Below, in pieces: positions 33,442 to 41,818 of a DNA stretch of 64,000 nucleotides. The translations under genes were made by a program, and so were the position numbers. The stretch covers positions 7,341,501-7,405,500 of the forward strand of contig NZ_CP072827.1 in the NCBI RefSeq assembly GCF_017916255.1, read 5' to 3'. The notes under the pieces were generated by a model. The model was not told where the DNA came from and made no database searches. It saw only the letters and a list, made by a program, of their open reading frames with translations. The DNA is from Streptomyces mobaraensis NBRC 13819 = DSM 40847 (lineage in GTDB: Bacteria > Actinomycetota > Actinomycetes > Streptomycetales > Streptomycetaceae). Position 1 is the stretch's first letter, and each line of letters starts with the position of its first letter.

Positions 33442-34356
33442 ATGCGCAGTACACCCGCCGACCGGCACGACCTCGCCGCGGCGGCCCGGTCCGCCGCCGG
33501 CCGCCTGGTCGCGATCGACGCGGCGCGGGGCGCCGTGGCCGCGCTGCCCGCGCTCCGCGCGGCGGCGCGGCGCTTCCCCGACCCCTTCGCCACGGGCGGT
33601 GCGCACCGGTGGGACGGGGACCGGCTCGCGGCGCTGGCCGAGCTGTACGAGGTGACGGGCTGGATCCTCTTCGACGCCGGCCGCCCCCGGCACGCTCTGC
33701 GGGCCAACCGCGGGGCGCTGGCCCTCGCCCACCTCTCCGGCGACCGGTGGACGGCACGGCTGGTGCTGCTGAACGACAGCATGCTGATGAGCCATCTGGG
33801 GCGGCCGCGGGCGGCCCTGGAGGACGCCGCCCGGGTGCCCGGCGCGCGGCGGCTGCCGGCCCTGGTCGACAGCCTCGTCCTGATCCGCCGGGCCCACGCG
33901 GTCGCGGCCCTGGGCGGGGAGCGCGAGGCGGTACGGCTGATCTCCCGCGCGGAGAGCCGCTTCCTGGACGGCGCCTCGGCGTACGACCCGCCGTGGGCCT
34001 GGTGGATCGACCACCACGAGGTGCTGGGCCACCGCGGCTGGGTCATGGCCCGGCTGGGCCGCTGGGACGAGGCGCTCCCCCTCCTGCACCGGGCCGCCAC
34101 CGCCCCCGGCCCGTCCTACCGGCGGCTGTTCACCGCCCATTTGCTGGCCGCCCTCGTGCGGGCCGGCGCGTGGCGCGAGGCGGAACGGCTCGCCGACGAC
34201 CTCGCGCCCCGCGTCGCCGGGATCGGCTCGGCCCGGACGCTCGGCGCCCTCCGCGCCACCGCGACGGCCCTGCTGCGCGGTGACGGCCGGCCGCCCGCCG
34301 CGCTGCGGGAGGCGGCCGGCCGGCTGCGGGAGGCACTGCCCGCCACCGGCGAGTGA
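33442..34356 (+). CDS. TPR-like helical protein, function unknown
   Basis: This 304-aa soluble protein begins MRSTPADRHDLAAAARSAAG. It is almost entirely alpha-helical, with TPR-like pairs such as YEVTGWILFDAGRPRHALRA, LALAHLSGDRWTARLVLLND and ALGGEREAVRLISRAESRFL, and DPPWAWWIDHHEVLGHRGWV. This pattern equals the C-terminal sensor half of many Streptomyces XRE-type regulators, but no helix-turn-helix precedes it. The start at 33442 lies 35 bp after the amidase stop and has no strong ribosome-binding site. Such HTH-less proteins may have lost their DNA-binding part or act by protein contacts. No partner is evident. Confidence 0.75.
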   Translation: MRSTPADRHDLAAAARSAAGRLVAIDAARGAVAALPALRAAARRFPDPFATGGAHRWDGDRLAALAELYEVTGWILFDAGRPRHALRANRGALALAHLSGDRWTARLVLLNDSMLMSHLGRPRAALEDAARVPGARRLPALVDSLVLIRRAHAVAALGGEREAVRLISRAESRFLDGASAYDPPWAWWIDHHEVLGHRGWVMARLGRWDEALPLLHRAATAPGPSYRRLFTAHLLAALVRAGAWREAERLADDLAPRVAGIGSARTLGALRATATALLRGDGRPPAALREAAGRLREALPATGE

Positions 34357-34387
34357 ACTCCGGCGGGCCGTGACGCTTCGACGCCCG

Positions 34388-34804
34388 CTACCGCTTCCCG
34401 CCGGCCACCGCGTCGTCCTCGCGCAGGACCAGGCCGAGCAGCCCGGGGAAGCGGGCCTCGAACTCCGGGCGGCGCAGCCGGTTGAAGCGCTTCGGCCCGG
34501 CGTCCCGCTGCTCCAGCAGCCCCGCCTCGCGCAGGACGGCGAAGTGCCGGCTCAGGGTCGCCTTGGTGACCGGCACGTCGAAGCTTCCGCAGGGGCGCTC
34601 CCAGTCCCCGGCCGCCGCCAACTCCCGTACCAGCGTTCGCCGTACGGGGTCGGCGAGGGCGAGGAGCGCCGTCTCCAGGGGCACCTCGGCCGGGTCGGTG
34701 TGGACGGGTGCCGCGCGGTGGTGGGCCGCCCGCGCTCCTTCGGGCTCCCGCGCCTGCCCGGGCTCCTCGGCCCGCTGTTGCCGCGATCGCGTTCCTGCCG
34801 ACAT
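34388..34804 (-). CDS. ArsR-like winged-helix repressor
   Basis: The 138-aa protein has a 40-residue Glu/Arg/Ala-rich N-terminus, then a winged helix-turn-helix: ETALLALADPVRRTLVRELA, the recognition helix in VTKATLSRHFAVLREAGLLE, and the wing EQRDAGPKRFNRLRRPEFEA. This is the ArsR/SmtB pattern (LADPTRR...SxHLxxLRxAGLV), with Arg-His in place of the usual Gln-His. No metal-binding Cys pair is visible in the recognition helix, so the ligand is probably not a heavy metal. It is divergent from the MFS gene at 34968 across a 163-bp region rich in inverted repeats, and most likely represses that transporter and itself. Confidence 0.88.
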   Translation of the reverse strand: MSAGTRSRQQRAEEPGQAREPEGARAAHHRAAPVHTDPAEVPLETALLALADPVRRTLVRELAAAGDWERPCGSFDVPVTKATLSRHFAVLREAGLLEQRDAGPKRFNRLRRPEFEARFPGLLGLVLREDDAVAGGKR

Positions 34805-34839
34805 GTCCTCTTCTCCGTTCTCCGCCGGGCCGCACCGGA

Positions 34840-34898
34840 TTGCCGAGTGTTCGATGCTGTGCGTACACTCTGAGCTGTTCGCTTCTCGGCGAACACTC
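34840..34898. promoter_or_regulatory. Divergent promoter/operator between ArsR-like and MFS genes
   Basis: GAGTGTTCG (34845-34853) and CGAACACTC (34890-34898) are perfect inverted copies. A second pair, GTTCGC (34877-34882) and GCGAAC (34889-34894), lies between them. For the plus strand TTGCCG (34840-34845) is 18 bp from TACACT (34864-34869). A repressor bound at both arms would cover this promoter. Confidence 0.65.
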
Positions 34899-34967
34899 TA
34901 GCGGGGTGTGCCGGACTGCGCGTGCCCCCAGCCGTTCCGCCGCTGTCCCGAGGCAAGGAGAAGGACC

Positions 34968-36410
34968 ATGTCATCCGCCCCGCCCGCGTCCGGCCACCGA
35001 CCGGACCGCCCCACGCTCACCCTCCTCGCCGCCTGCCTGGGATTCGTCGTCGTCATCCTCGACGTCAGCATCGTCAACATGGCCACGAAGGCGCTCGCCG
35101 GCGACTTCGGCGGCAGCGTCTCCGGCCTCGAATGGGTGATCAACGGCTACACCCTCACCTTCGCCGCCTTCCTCCTCACCGCCGGCGCCATGGGCGACCG
35201 CTTCCACCCCGGCCGGATCTTCGTCGCCGGCTTCGGCCTCTTCGCCGCCGCCTCGCTGGCCTGCGGCGCCGCTCCCTCGCTCGGGGTGCTGGTCGCAGCC
35301 AGGGTCGCGCAGGGCGTGGGCGCCGCGCTGATCGTTCCGTCCTCCCTGTCGCTGGTGAACGCCGGCTTCCCCGACCCGGCCCGGCGCGCCCGCGCCATCA
35401 GCCTGTGGGCCGCCGCCGGCGGCCTCGCCCTCGCGCTCGGCCCGGTGGTCGGCGGCCTGCTGGTGGACGGGCTCGGCTGGCGGTCCGTCTTCTACGTCAA
35501 CGTGCCCCTCGCCGCCGTCGGCATCCTCCTGGCCAGGACCGACGCCCGCCCCGCCCCCGTCCGCACCGCGTCCCGCCGTTCCCTCGACCTGCCCGGCCAG
35601 CTGTTCGCCGTCGTCGCCCTGGGCGCTCTCACCGCGGCCGCCGTGGAGGCCAACTCCCGCGGCCTGACCTCGGCCACCGTGCTCGGCTGCGCCGCCCTCT
35701 TCGCCGTCGCGCTGGCCGGCTTCGCCGTGGCGGAGCGGCGCGGCACCGACCCGATGCTGCCGCCGCGGCTGTTCCGCGACCGGACGTTCACCGCCACCAC
35801 GCTCGTCGGCGCCCTGCTCAACTTCGCCTTCTACGGCCTCGTCTTCGTCTGCGGCATCTTCTTCCAGCAGGCGTGGGGCTACTCGCCCACCGCCGCCGGT
35901 CTGGCCTTCCTGCCCATGACCGCCGCCGTCATGGCCGCCAACCTGGCCTCCGGCCCGCTGGTCCGGCGCCACGGCGCCCGCCCGGTGCTCGTCGCGGGCA
36001 ACCTGCTCGCCGCCGTCGGCTACCTGGCCGCCGCCCCCGTCGTCGGCGCGCACTCCTACGCCGCCGTCGCCGCCCAGTTCGTCGTCGCGGGCGCCGGCCT
36101 CGGCCTGGTCGTGCCGGCCATGACGAACGCGATGCTCGGCGCCGCCGACCCGGCCCACGCGGGCGTCGCCTCCGGTGTGCTCAACGCCTCCCGACAGGTC
36201 GGGGGACTGCTCGGCGTGGCCGTGATGGGCCTGCTCGTCGGCGACGGCGCCCCGGGGCAGCTCGTCCCCGGCCTGCGCGCCGCGCTGCTCTGGGCCGGGG
36301 GAGCCCTCGCCGTCGGAGCCCTCCTCAGCGCGGTGGGCGTCCGCGTCACCGCGCGGACGGCCGCCACGGCCCCCGCGGAGGCACGCCGTGCGCCGGTCCC
36401 CGTGCGCTGA
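34968..36410 (+). CDS. MFS multidrug transporter, DHA2-type, 14 transmembrane segments
   Basis: The 480-aa protein begins MSSAPPASGHRPDRPTLTLL. Its first helix carries the EmrB/QacA signature GFVVVILDVSIVNMATKALA (D-x-x-I-V-N-x-A), followed by LEWVINGYTLTFAAFLLTAG and the loop GDRFHPGRIF. Motif C appears as LALGPVVGGLLVDGLGWRSV, then FYVNVPLAAVGILL. About 14 helices can be counted, the end being LLWAGGALAVGALLSAVGVR. It should export toxic organic compounds by proton antiport. The ATG at 34968 follows AAGGAGAAGGACC. The divergent ArsR-like regulator is the likely repressor. Mutual context and family make this a drug-resistance pair. Confidence 0.92.
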   Translation: MSSAPPASGHRPDRPTLTLLAACLGFVVVILDVSIVNMATKALAGDFGGSVSGLEWVINGYTLTFAAFLLTAGAMGDRFHPGRIFVAGFGLFAAASLACGAAPSLGVLVAARVAQGVGAALIVPSSLSLVNAGFPDPARRARAISLWAAAGGLALALGPVVGGLLVDGLGWRSVFYVNVPLAAVGILLARTDARPAPVRTASRRSLDLPGQLFAVVALGALTAAAVEANSRGLTSATVLGCAALFAVALAGFAVAERRGTDPMLPPRLFRDRTFTATTLVGALLNFAFYGLVFVCGIFFQQAWGYSPTAAGLAFLPMTAAVMAANLASGPLVRRHGARPVLVAGNLLAAVGYLAAAPVVGAHSYAAVAAQFVVAGAGLGLVVPAMTNAMLGAADPAHAGVASGVLNASRQVGGLLGVAVMGLLVGDGAPGQLVPGLRAALLWAGGALAVGALLSAVGVRVTARTAATAPAEARRAPVPVR

Positions 36411-36684
36411 CGCCTCGTCGGCACACCGCGCCGCCCACGGGCTCCGGCTCGCGGGCGGCGCGGCGGCCGTCGTCCGGCCGAGGAGTCCCGGCCCGCCGGG
36501 CTCGGGAACGGGCCGGGCGGACGTCGTGCGCCCACCGCTCGCCACCACGGACCGGCCCCGGCTGCCGGGCGCCGTGACCAGGGCGGACGAACCCCGTCAT
36601 CCGACAGATGCGGCCCCTTCCGGCGCCCCCGTAGCGTCCTGGACGTACCAAGCCCCACCGCTCGCCTCGAGGGAGTTCACCGTC

Positions 36685-37275
36685 ATGAAGGTCCGTATCG
36701 TGCTGGACGTCGCCTGCGCCTGGTCGTTCCTGGGATTCACCCACTACCTGCGGGCCGCGGAGCGGTTCCGGGCCGAGGGCGGGGTCGTGGAGACCGAGTT
36801 CCTGCCGTTCCAGGTGGCCCCGGACGCCTCGGCGGACGGTGAGCCGCTGCGCGAGGTGCACCGCCGGGTCTTCGGGCCCTCGGCCGAGGAGCGGACCGCC
36901 GAGTTCGCCGCGATCGCCGCCCGCAGCGGCCTGGACGTCCGCTTCGACCGCGCGGTCTTCGCCAACACCCGCCCGGCGCACGACCTCATCGCTCGGGCGA
37001 CCGCCCAGGGCGCGGGGGAGCGGGCCGTGGCCCTGCTGTTCGACGCCTACTTCACCGAGGGCCGCAATGTCGCCGACCCCGCCGTCCTGCGGGACGTCGC
37101 CGCGCGCAGCGGCGTCGACGCGGCCGCCGACGTGGTCGCCGACTTCCGCGCCACCGCCGAACTCGGGGTGCGCTCCGTACCGTTGTTCCTCTTCGAGGAC
37201 GGGACCACGATCAGCGGCGCGCAGTCTCCGGACGCCTTCCTCACCGCCTTCCGCGGGGTCCTCGTGGGCCGCTGA
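36685..37275 (+). CDS. DsbA/FrnE-like thioredoxin-fold protein with incomplete active site
   Basis: This 196-aa protein begins MKVRIVLDVACAWSFLGFTH. In FrnE-type DsbA proteins this position normally reads D-x-x-C-P-W-C-Y. Here it is DVACAWSF, so only the first cysteine remains. Further family features are PFQVAPDASADGEPLREVHR, RSGLDVRFDRAVFANTRPAHDL split around residue 90, LLFDAYFTEGRNVADP and the cis-Pro loop GVRSVPLFLF followed by SGAQSPDAFL. Loss of the second Cys excludes normal disulfide cycling; related single-Cys members act as glutathione-dependent isomerases or have no known substrate. It is monocistronic, after a 274-bp gap from the MFS gene. Confidence 0.85.
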   Translation: MKVRIVLDVACAWSFLGFTHYLRAAERFRAEGGVVETEFLPFQVAPDASADGEPLREVHRRVFGPSAEERTAEFAAIAARSGLDVRFDRAVFANTRPAHDLIARATAQGAGERAVALLFDAYFTEGRNVADPAVLRDVAARSGVDAAADVVADFRATAELGVRSVPLFLFEDGTTISGAQSPDAFLTAFRGVLVGR

Positions 37276-37430
37276 TCGAATACCACGCCCCCTCTCGTTC
37301 GCGCGTGCGTTCGAGTACGGTGACGCACTTCTCACATCCGCGTCCGGCCTGATGACATTCCCGTCCCGCTCCGGTGTTCTTACCGCCGACGACAGCCCTG
37401 ATATGGGCATGACGAGGGGATCGGTGGGAA

Positions 37431-38057
37431 ATGGACAGGCAATTCCGGCCATGGCGGACCCTGAGACGACTCGCTTCCCGGACGCCGGGAGCCGAACGGA
37501 CGCCGGGAACCGACCGGACGACCCCGCGCGGCCGGTTCGCCGCCGCCGTGGCCGCGGTCGCCCTGCTCGTGGCCGGCCTCACCGGCGTGACGGCGGGCGA
37601 GGCCGCCGCCAGGGACGGCAAGTGGTCCTGTTCGGGAGCCCCCGTCCCGGACGGCTGGGTCATCACCGGTTACGACCGCAACGGCTGCCAGGGCGCGGGC
37701 TCCTGGTACCAGCAGCCCGTCAAGGACGGCATCTGGACGTGCTCGGGCTCGCCGGTCGTGTCCGGCTACGTCATCACCAACTACGACCGCAACGGCTGCA
37801 CCGGCATCGGCGCCTGGTACCACCAGCTCGCCCGCGACGGCCGCTGGACCTGCTCCGGCTCCCCGATCCCGGCCGGTTACGTCAACACCAACCACAGCAC
37901 CACCGGTTGCAACGGCATCGGTTCCTGGTACCAGGAGCAGATCCGCAACCGCATGTGGGCCTGCTCCGGCTCCCCCATCCCGCCGGGCTACCGCAACACC
38001 ACCTTCTCGGCGACCGGTTGCAACGGCGTCGGCGCCTGGTTCATGGTGCGCACCTGA
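37431..38057 (+). CDS. Secreted protein of four 37-residue two-cysteine repeats
   Basis: The 208-aa protein has a basic N-terminus, hydrophobic core AAAVAAVALLVAGLTGVTAG and a likely cut near residue 60. The mature part is exactly four repeats of 36-37 residues (62-98, 99-135, 136-172, 173-208). Each runs W-x-C-S-G-x-P ... G-Y-V-I/N-T ... G-C-x-G-x-G-x-W-Y/F, with two cysteines per unit placed 19 residues apart. Repeats 1-3 end with a basic residue that opens the next unit (DGKW, DGIW, DGRW). One disulfide per repeat and exposed Trp/Tyr pairs suggest a carbohydrate- or surface-binding rod; that is inference. I do not recognise a named domain. A strong hairpin terminator follows. Confidence 0.85.
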   Translation: MDRQFRPWRTLRRLASRTPGAERTPGTDRTTPRGRFAAAVAAVALLVAGLTGVTAGEAAARDGKWSCSGAPVPDGWVITGYDRNGCQGAGSWYQQPVKDGIWTCSGSPVVSGYVITNYDRNGCTGIGAWYHQLARDGRWTCSGSPIPAGYVNTNHSTTGCNGIGSWYQEQIRNRMWACSGSPIPPGYRNTTFSATGCNGVGAWFMVRT

Positions 38058-38098
38058 ACGACACCCGCCGGGCGCGACCACACCACGACGCGCCCCCG

Positions 38099-38133
38099 CG
38101 GCCGGCCCGCCCCGAAGGGGAACGGGCCGGCCG
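38099..38133 (+). terminator. Terminator after the repeat protein gene
   Basis: An 11-bp perfect inverted repeat (38099-38109 with 38123-38133), 13-nt loop, lies 42 bp past the stop codon. Confidence 0.7.
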
Positions 38134-38244
38134 TTCCGTGGAGGGCGCGAATTTCCCTGGCGGCCGTCCGCCGACGGCCGATACGGCCACCGCGACGACT
38201 GCGTACACCACTCACAGATCGGAGGTCCCGTCCACGCGAGGTGA

Positions 38245-39180
38245 ATGCTGATGACCACGCACATCGCGAACGGGAACTCCCGCTTCTCCTGCCGGCCGCG
38301 CGCCCGCGAGTCCGCCGTGCCGCCCTCCGTGATCGAGACCGCCACCGCCCGCCGGCACGCGGGCGACTGGGCGGGGCGACCGGCGGCAGGCCGTGCTCGA
38401 CGCCGTGGTGGCGGCGGTCCGCGACCGGACCGAGCGGTGCCGCCGGGACGCGGCCCGGACCCTCCTGGCCCGGGCCGCCGAGACCGCCGCCCCCGACCTG
38501 GTGGTCGTCCCCGCCACCACGCTCGCCGCCCTGCGCCGGGCGGACTGGGACGTTCCGACGGCCATCGAGGGACTCGCCGGAGCGGTGAACCCCTCCCGAC
38601 GGGCCGACCGGGCGGCAGACCGCGCGGCGCGGCGCACGGCGGCCGGCGCGCCGCTCGGCCGGGGTCCCCGGCGCGGTGCTGCCGAGCCTGCGCCGCCGGC
38701 CGTCCCGGGTGACGGTGGTCGTCGGCACCTCGGGTTCGTCAGCGACTCCGAACTGGGCAGCGCGCTGCCGGAAGTGGCCGCGATCTCCCGCGCCGTCGGC
38801 GGCCGCCACGACCTGGTCGGCGTCGTGTCCCGCGACGCGGCGGGGCGGAACGTGCACTCCCTCTGCCGCGCCGAGGGGATCCCCCTGGCGGGCGGCGGCG
38901 GTACCGACCTTCGGACGGGGTTCGCGAGGCGCTCGGAGCGTCGCCGCGCCCCGACGCCATCGTCGTCCTGACGGGCGATCAGACACCGTGGCCCGACGTC
39001 CGGCCGCCGTGCCGGACCGTGATCGGCCTGTTCGGGCGGCCGGACGCGGGGCCGTCGTGGGACGAGGACGACCCGGACCACGTCCCCGACGCGCCGCCCG
39101 CCCGGGCGCGGGCGGTGGAGATCGGGGTGTTCCCCGGGCGAACGGGCCGGTGGCGGACGGAACGTAAGGTGGCTTCGTGA
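38245..39180 (+). pseudogene. Decayed VWA-like (DUF2201-type) metallopeptidase/MoxR-partner gene
   Basis: Several reading frames must be joined. The first (ATG 38245) gives NSRFSCRPRARESAVPPSVI and ETATARRHAGDWAG, then degenerates. From about 38660 a second frame encodes LRRRPSRVTVVVGTSGS, the VWA MIDAS opening (normally DTSGS). One extra G restores SDSELGSALPEVAAISRAVG, RDAAGRNVHSLCRAEGIPLA and GGGGTDLRTGF. A further added G near 38920 restores PRPDAIVVLTGDQTPWPDVR up to the stop at 39178-39180. The N-terminal half of a normal DUF2201 protein and the MIDAS Asp are missing, so true decay plus possible sequencing errors is likely. The stop overlaps the start of the next gene (GTGA). Confidence 0.6.
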
Positions 39181-40049
39181 CGATTCTCCGCTCCCGCGCC
39201 GCAATCGCCGTCATGGTCCTCTCCACGGTCCTTGTCACGGCTTGTTCCGCCACCGGATCCGACGAGGACGCCGACTCCGGGGCGTCCGCGCACGCCGACG
39301 CCCCGGAGAAGGCACGGACACCCGCGAAGGTGCGGATACCGGACGCGAACACCGTCTTCGACTATCAGCTCGGCGGCGCCTACCCGCCGCCCGGCGCCGT
39401 ACGTGCCGTCTCCCGCGACCGCACGGCCAAGCCGGCCGCCGGGAAGTACAACATCTGCTACGTCAACGCCTTCCAGACGCAGCCCGGCGACGCCGTCGAC
39501 TGGTGGAAGAAGCGCCACCCGGACCTGCTCCTGAAGAACGACGACGGGGACCTGATCGTCGACGAGGACTGGCACGAGCCCCTGCTGGACATCTCGTCCC
39601 CGGCCAAGCGCGACGCCCTGATGGAGATCGTCGGCCCCTGGATCGACGGCTGCGCGGCCTCCGGCTTCGACGCGGTGGAACCGGACAACCTCGACTCCTA
39701 CGAGCGCTCCGACGGAAAGCTCACCCCCGAGCACGCCGCGGCCTTCGCCCGCCTCCTGGCCGCTCGGGCCCACCGCAAGAACCTGGCCGTGGCCCAGAAG
39801 AACACCGCCGACCTGCTGCCCCGGCGCGCGCACATCGGCTTCGACTTCGCGGTCGTCGAGGAGTGCGGGCGCTACAAGGAATGCCCCGACTACAGCGAGG
39901 CGTATAACGGCCGGATCTTCGACATCGAGTACGTGAAGAAGGACTTCACCGCCGCCTGCCGCTCCTGGGGCGGAAAACTGTCCATCACCCTCCGCGACCA
40001 CGACGTCCGGCCCGCCGGTTCCCGGGGGTACGTCTACGCGTCCTGCTGA
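39177..40049 (+). CDS. GH114-type endo-alpha-1,4-polygalactosaminidase-like lipoprotein
   Basis: This 290-aa exported lipoprotein has a signal peptide ending in the lipobox VTAC (MVLSTVLVTAC, Cys about residue 23), then an Asp/Ala-rich linker. A TIM-barrel glycosidase domain follows. Recognisable GH114 segments are FDYQLGGAYPPPGAVRAVSR, YNICYVNAFQTQPGD, WHEPLLDISSPAKRDALMEI, GFDAVEPDNLDSYE (with the acidic residues expected for catalysis) and FAVVEECGRYKECPDYSEAY. The family cleaves galactosamine-rich polymers such as the galactosaminogalactan of fungi. The GTG at 39177 overlaps the stop of the decayed VWA gene. It fits the other aminosugar-polymer hydrolases of this window. Confidence 0.88.
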   Translation: MTILRSRAAIAVMVLSTVLVTACSATGSDEDADSGASAHADAPEKARTPAKVRIPDANTVFDYQLGGAYPPPGAVRAVSRDRTAKPAAGKYNICYVNAFQTQPGDAVDWWKKRHPDLLLKNDDGDLIVDEDWHEPLLDISSPAKRDALMEIVGPWIDGCAASGFDAVEPDNLDSYERSDGKLTPEHAAAFARLLAARAHRKNLAVAQKNTADLLPRRAHIGFDFAVVEECGRYKECPDYSEAYNGRIFDIEYVKKDFTAACRSWGGKLSITLRDHDVRPAGSRGYVYASC

Positions 40050-40191
40050 GCCCGTCCCCTCGGCCCCCTCGTCCCCCCGTCCGTGACGCGCGGACCCGGC
40101 TCCGCGCGCTGCCCCGGACGGGCGCTCCCGTATCGCCGCCCCGAACGTCCCGGTGTGGGATGAGAGAACGGCAACCGGAGCGGAGGCGTTC

Positions 40192-41175
40192 ATGCGAGAC
40201 GGCCGACTGTACGGCGCGGACAAGGGAAGGCGGAGGGCGGCGCGGCGGTCCCTGGTGGCCGGGATCGCGCTGCTCTCCGTGCTGTTCACGGCCGGGGCCG
40301 CGCGGCCCGGCGACGCCCACCACGCGGGGCGGATCGAGCCGTCGGTCACCCGGGAGTCCGACTGGCGGGACGTGGCGACGGCGCTGGGGCACCAGGGCGT
40401 CCTCGTCGACCGCCGGGCCTACGGGATCGGGTTCCCCCGGGCCGACCTCGACGTGGTCAGCAAGGGCCACCACGTCAAGGCCATCGGGTCGTTCGTCTCG
40501 TTCATCCGCTACCCGGACCGGCAGACCATGATGATGGGCGAGCTGGCGGTGACCGAACGGGAAGTGCGGAAGGTGCTCGACGTCCTGAACGCCCACGGCT
40601 TCGCGCAGACGTCCCTGCACAAGCATCTGCCCACCCACAGCCCGGCGCTCTGGTGGGTGCACTTCCACGCCATGGGCACCAAGCCGCTGACCCTGGCCCG
40701 GGGGCTCAGGGCGGCGCTGGACGCCACCGGCACCCCCGCCGTCTCCGGCACCCCCAGAAAAGTCGCGCTGGACCTGGACCAGCCCGCCGTCGACAAGGCG
40801 CTCGGCGCCAGAGGGCGCGCACAGGGCCGGGTCTACAAGGTCACCTTCGCCCGCAAGGAGACCGTCGCCGACCACGGCCGGGTCCTGCCCCGGATGACCG
40901 GCGCCACCTCGGCGTTGATCTTCCAGCCCGTCGGCCGGGGCAAGGTGCTCCTCAACGGGGACATCGCCGTCGTCGCCAAGGAGGCCCCGGCCACCATGAA
41001 GGCGCTCCGGCGCGGCGGCGTGGACATCATCTCCTTCCACAGCCACATGCTCACCGACGAGCCCCGGCTGTTCTTCCTGCACCTCTGGGCCGTCGGCGAC
41101 CCGGTCCGCATCGCCAAGAACCTCCGCGGCGCCATCCGCCACACCAACGCCGCGGCCACCGCGACGGTGTCCTGA
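40192..41175 (+). CDS. Exported protein with two DUF1259 domains
   Basis: The 327-aa protein starts MRDGRLYGADKGRRRAARRS, with an n-region and hydrophobic core LVAGIALLSVLFTAGAA. Two homologous halves follow. The first (about residues 70-165) has DLDVVSKGHHVKAIGSFVSF, MMMGELAVTEREVRKVLDVL and SPALWWVHFHAMG. The second (about 215-315) has ALIFQPVGRGKVLLNGDIAV, APATMKALRRGGVDIISFHS and EPRLFFLHLWAVG. Each half ends with an HxH/LH plus aromatic motif. DUF1259 proteins are exported and uncharacterised; the duplicated arrangement is typical. I start at ATG 40192, where the signal peptide begins. It is 21 bp from the convergent phosphoesterase gene. Confidence 0.85.
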   Translation: MRDGRLYGADKGRRRAARRSLVAGIALLSVLFTAGAARPGDAHHAGRIEPSVTRESDWRDVATALGHQGVLVDRRAYGIGFPRADLDVVSKGHHVKAIGSFVSFIRYPDRQTMMMGELAVTEREVRKVLDVLNAHGFAQTSLHKHLPTHSPALWWVHFHAMGTKPLTLARGLRAALDATGTPAVSGTPRKVALDLDQPAVDKALGARGRAQGRVYKVTFARKETVADHGRVLPRMTGATSALIFQPVGRGKVLLNGDIAVVAKEAPATMKALRRGGVDIISFHSHMLTDEPRLFFLHLWAVGDPVRIAKNLRGAIRHTNAAATATVS

Positions 41176-41196
41176 CGGACGAGGGGGCGCACGCCG

Positions 41197-41700
41197 TCAC
41201 ACCCGCCGGGGCAGCGCGTGCAGCCGTACGCCGGTGAGCCGGCCCTCGGCCACACGGGCCGTCATGTACGTGCAGTGCGGCTGCCGGCGCCGGTCCGTGG
41301 GGGAGCCGGGGTTGAGCAGCCGCAGCCGGCCGTCGGCCGTCGAGTCCCAGGGGACGTGGCTGTGGCCGAAGACCAGCACGTCCAGCTCGGGGAAGCGCTC
41401 CGCACAGCGCCGTTCACGCCCCTGCGCCGCGCCGGTCTCGTGCACGACGCCGAACCGCAGCCCGCCGAGTTCCGCGTACGCCACCTCCGGCAGCCGGGAC
41501 CGCAGTTCGGGACCGTCGTTGTTGCCGTACACGGCGAGCAGCCGCCGCGACCGCTCCTCCAGCAGGTCCAGCGTGGCCGCGTCCACCCAGTCGCCCGCGT
41601 GGATCACCACGTCGGCCCGTGGTACGCGGTCGAGCAGCTCCGGCGGCAGGGCCTTGGCCCGCTTCGGCAGGTGGGTGTCGGACATCAGCAGCAGCTCCAC
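41197..41700 (-). CDS. YfcE/MJ0936-type metallophosphoesterase
   Basis: The 167-aa cytoplasmic protein shows all metal-binding motifs of calcineurin-like phosphoesterases in order: MSDTHLPKRA (D-x-H), VVIHAGDWVDA (GD), LLAVYGNNDGPELR (GNND), FGVVHETG (H) and LVFGHSHVPWD (GHSH). It would hydrolyse phosphodiesters with a dinuclear Mn or Fe centre; substrates of this small family are mostly unknown. The GTG at 41700 gives MELLLMSDTH; the internal ATG five codons later would also serve. Length agrees with the family (155-175 aa). It is convergent with the DUF1259 gene and divergent to the DUF6332 gene. Confidence 0.92.
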   Translation of the reverse strand: MELLLMSDTHLPKRAKALPPELLDRVPRADVVIHAGDWVDAATLDLLEERSRRLLAVYGNNDGPELRSRLPEVAYAELGGLRFGVVHETGAAQGRERRCAERFPELDVLVFGHSHVPWDSTADGRLRLLNPGSPTDRRRQPHCTYMTARVAEGRLTGVRLHALPRRV

Positions 41701-41818
41701 CCGGCCGACGCTAGCCCGGCCGCCGCCCCACCGGCGGCAGCCCGACCCGCCGTGTTCCGGCCACGTTCGGCCGGAAGCGACCGTCCGCGCCCCCCGCCGG
41801 TGATGAGAGGCTGGGCGG

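Noticed and set aside
34280..34873. A plus-strand frame over the ArsR-like gene
   Set aside because: It is antisense to a clear winged-helix gene and ends in its operator region without a recognisable domain.
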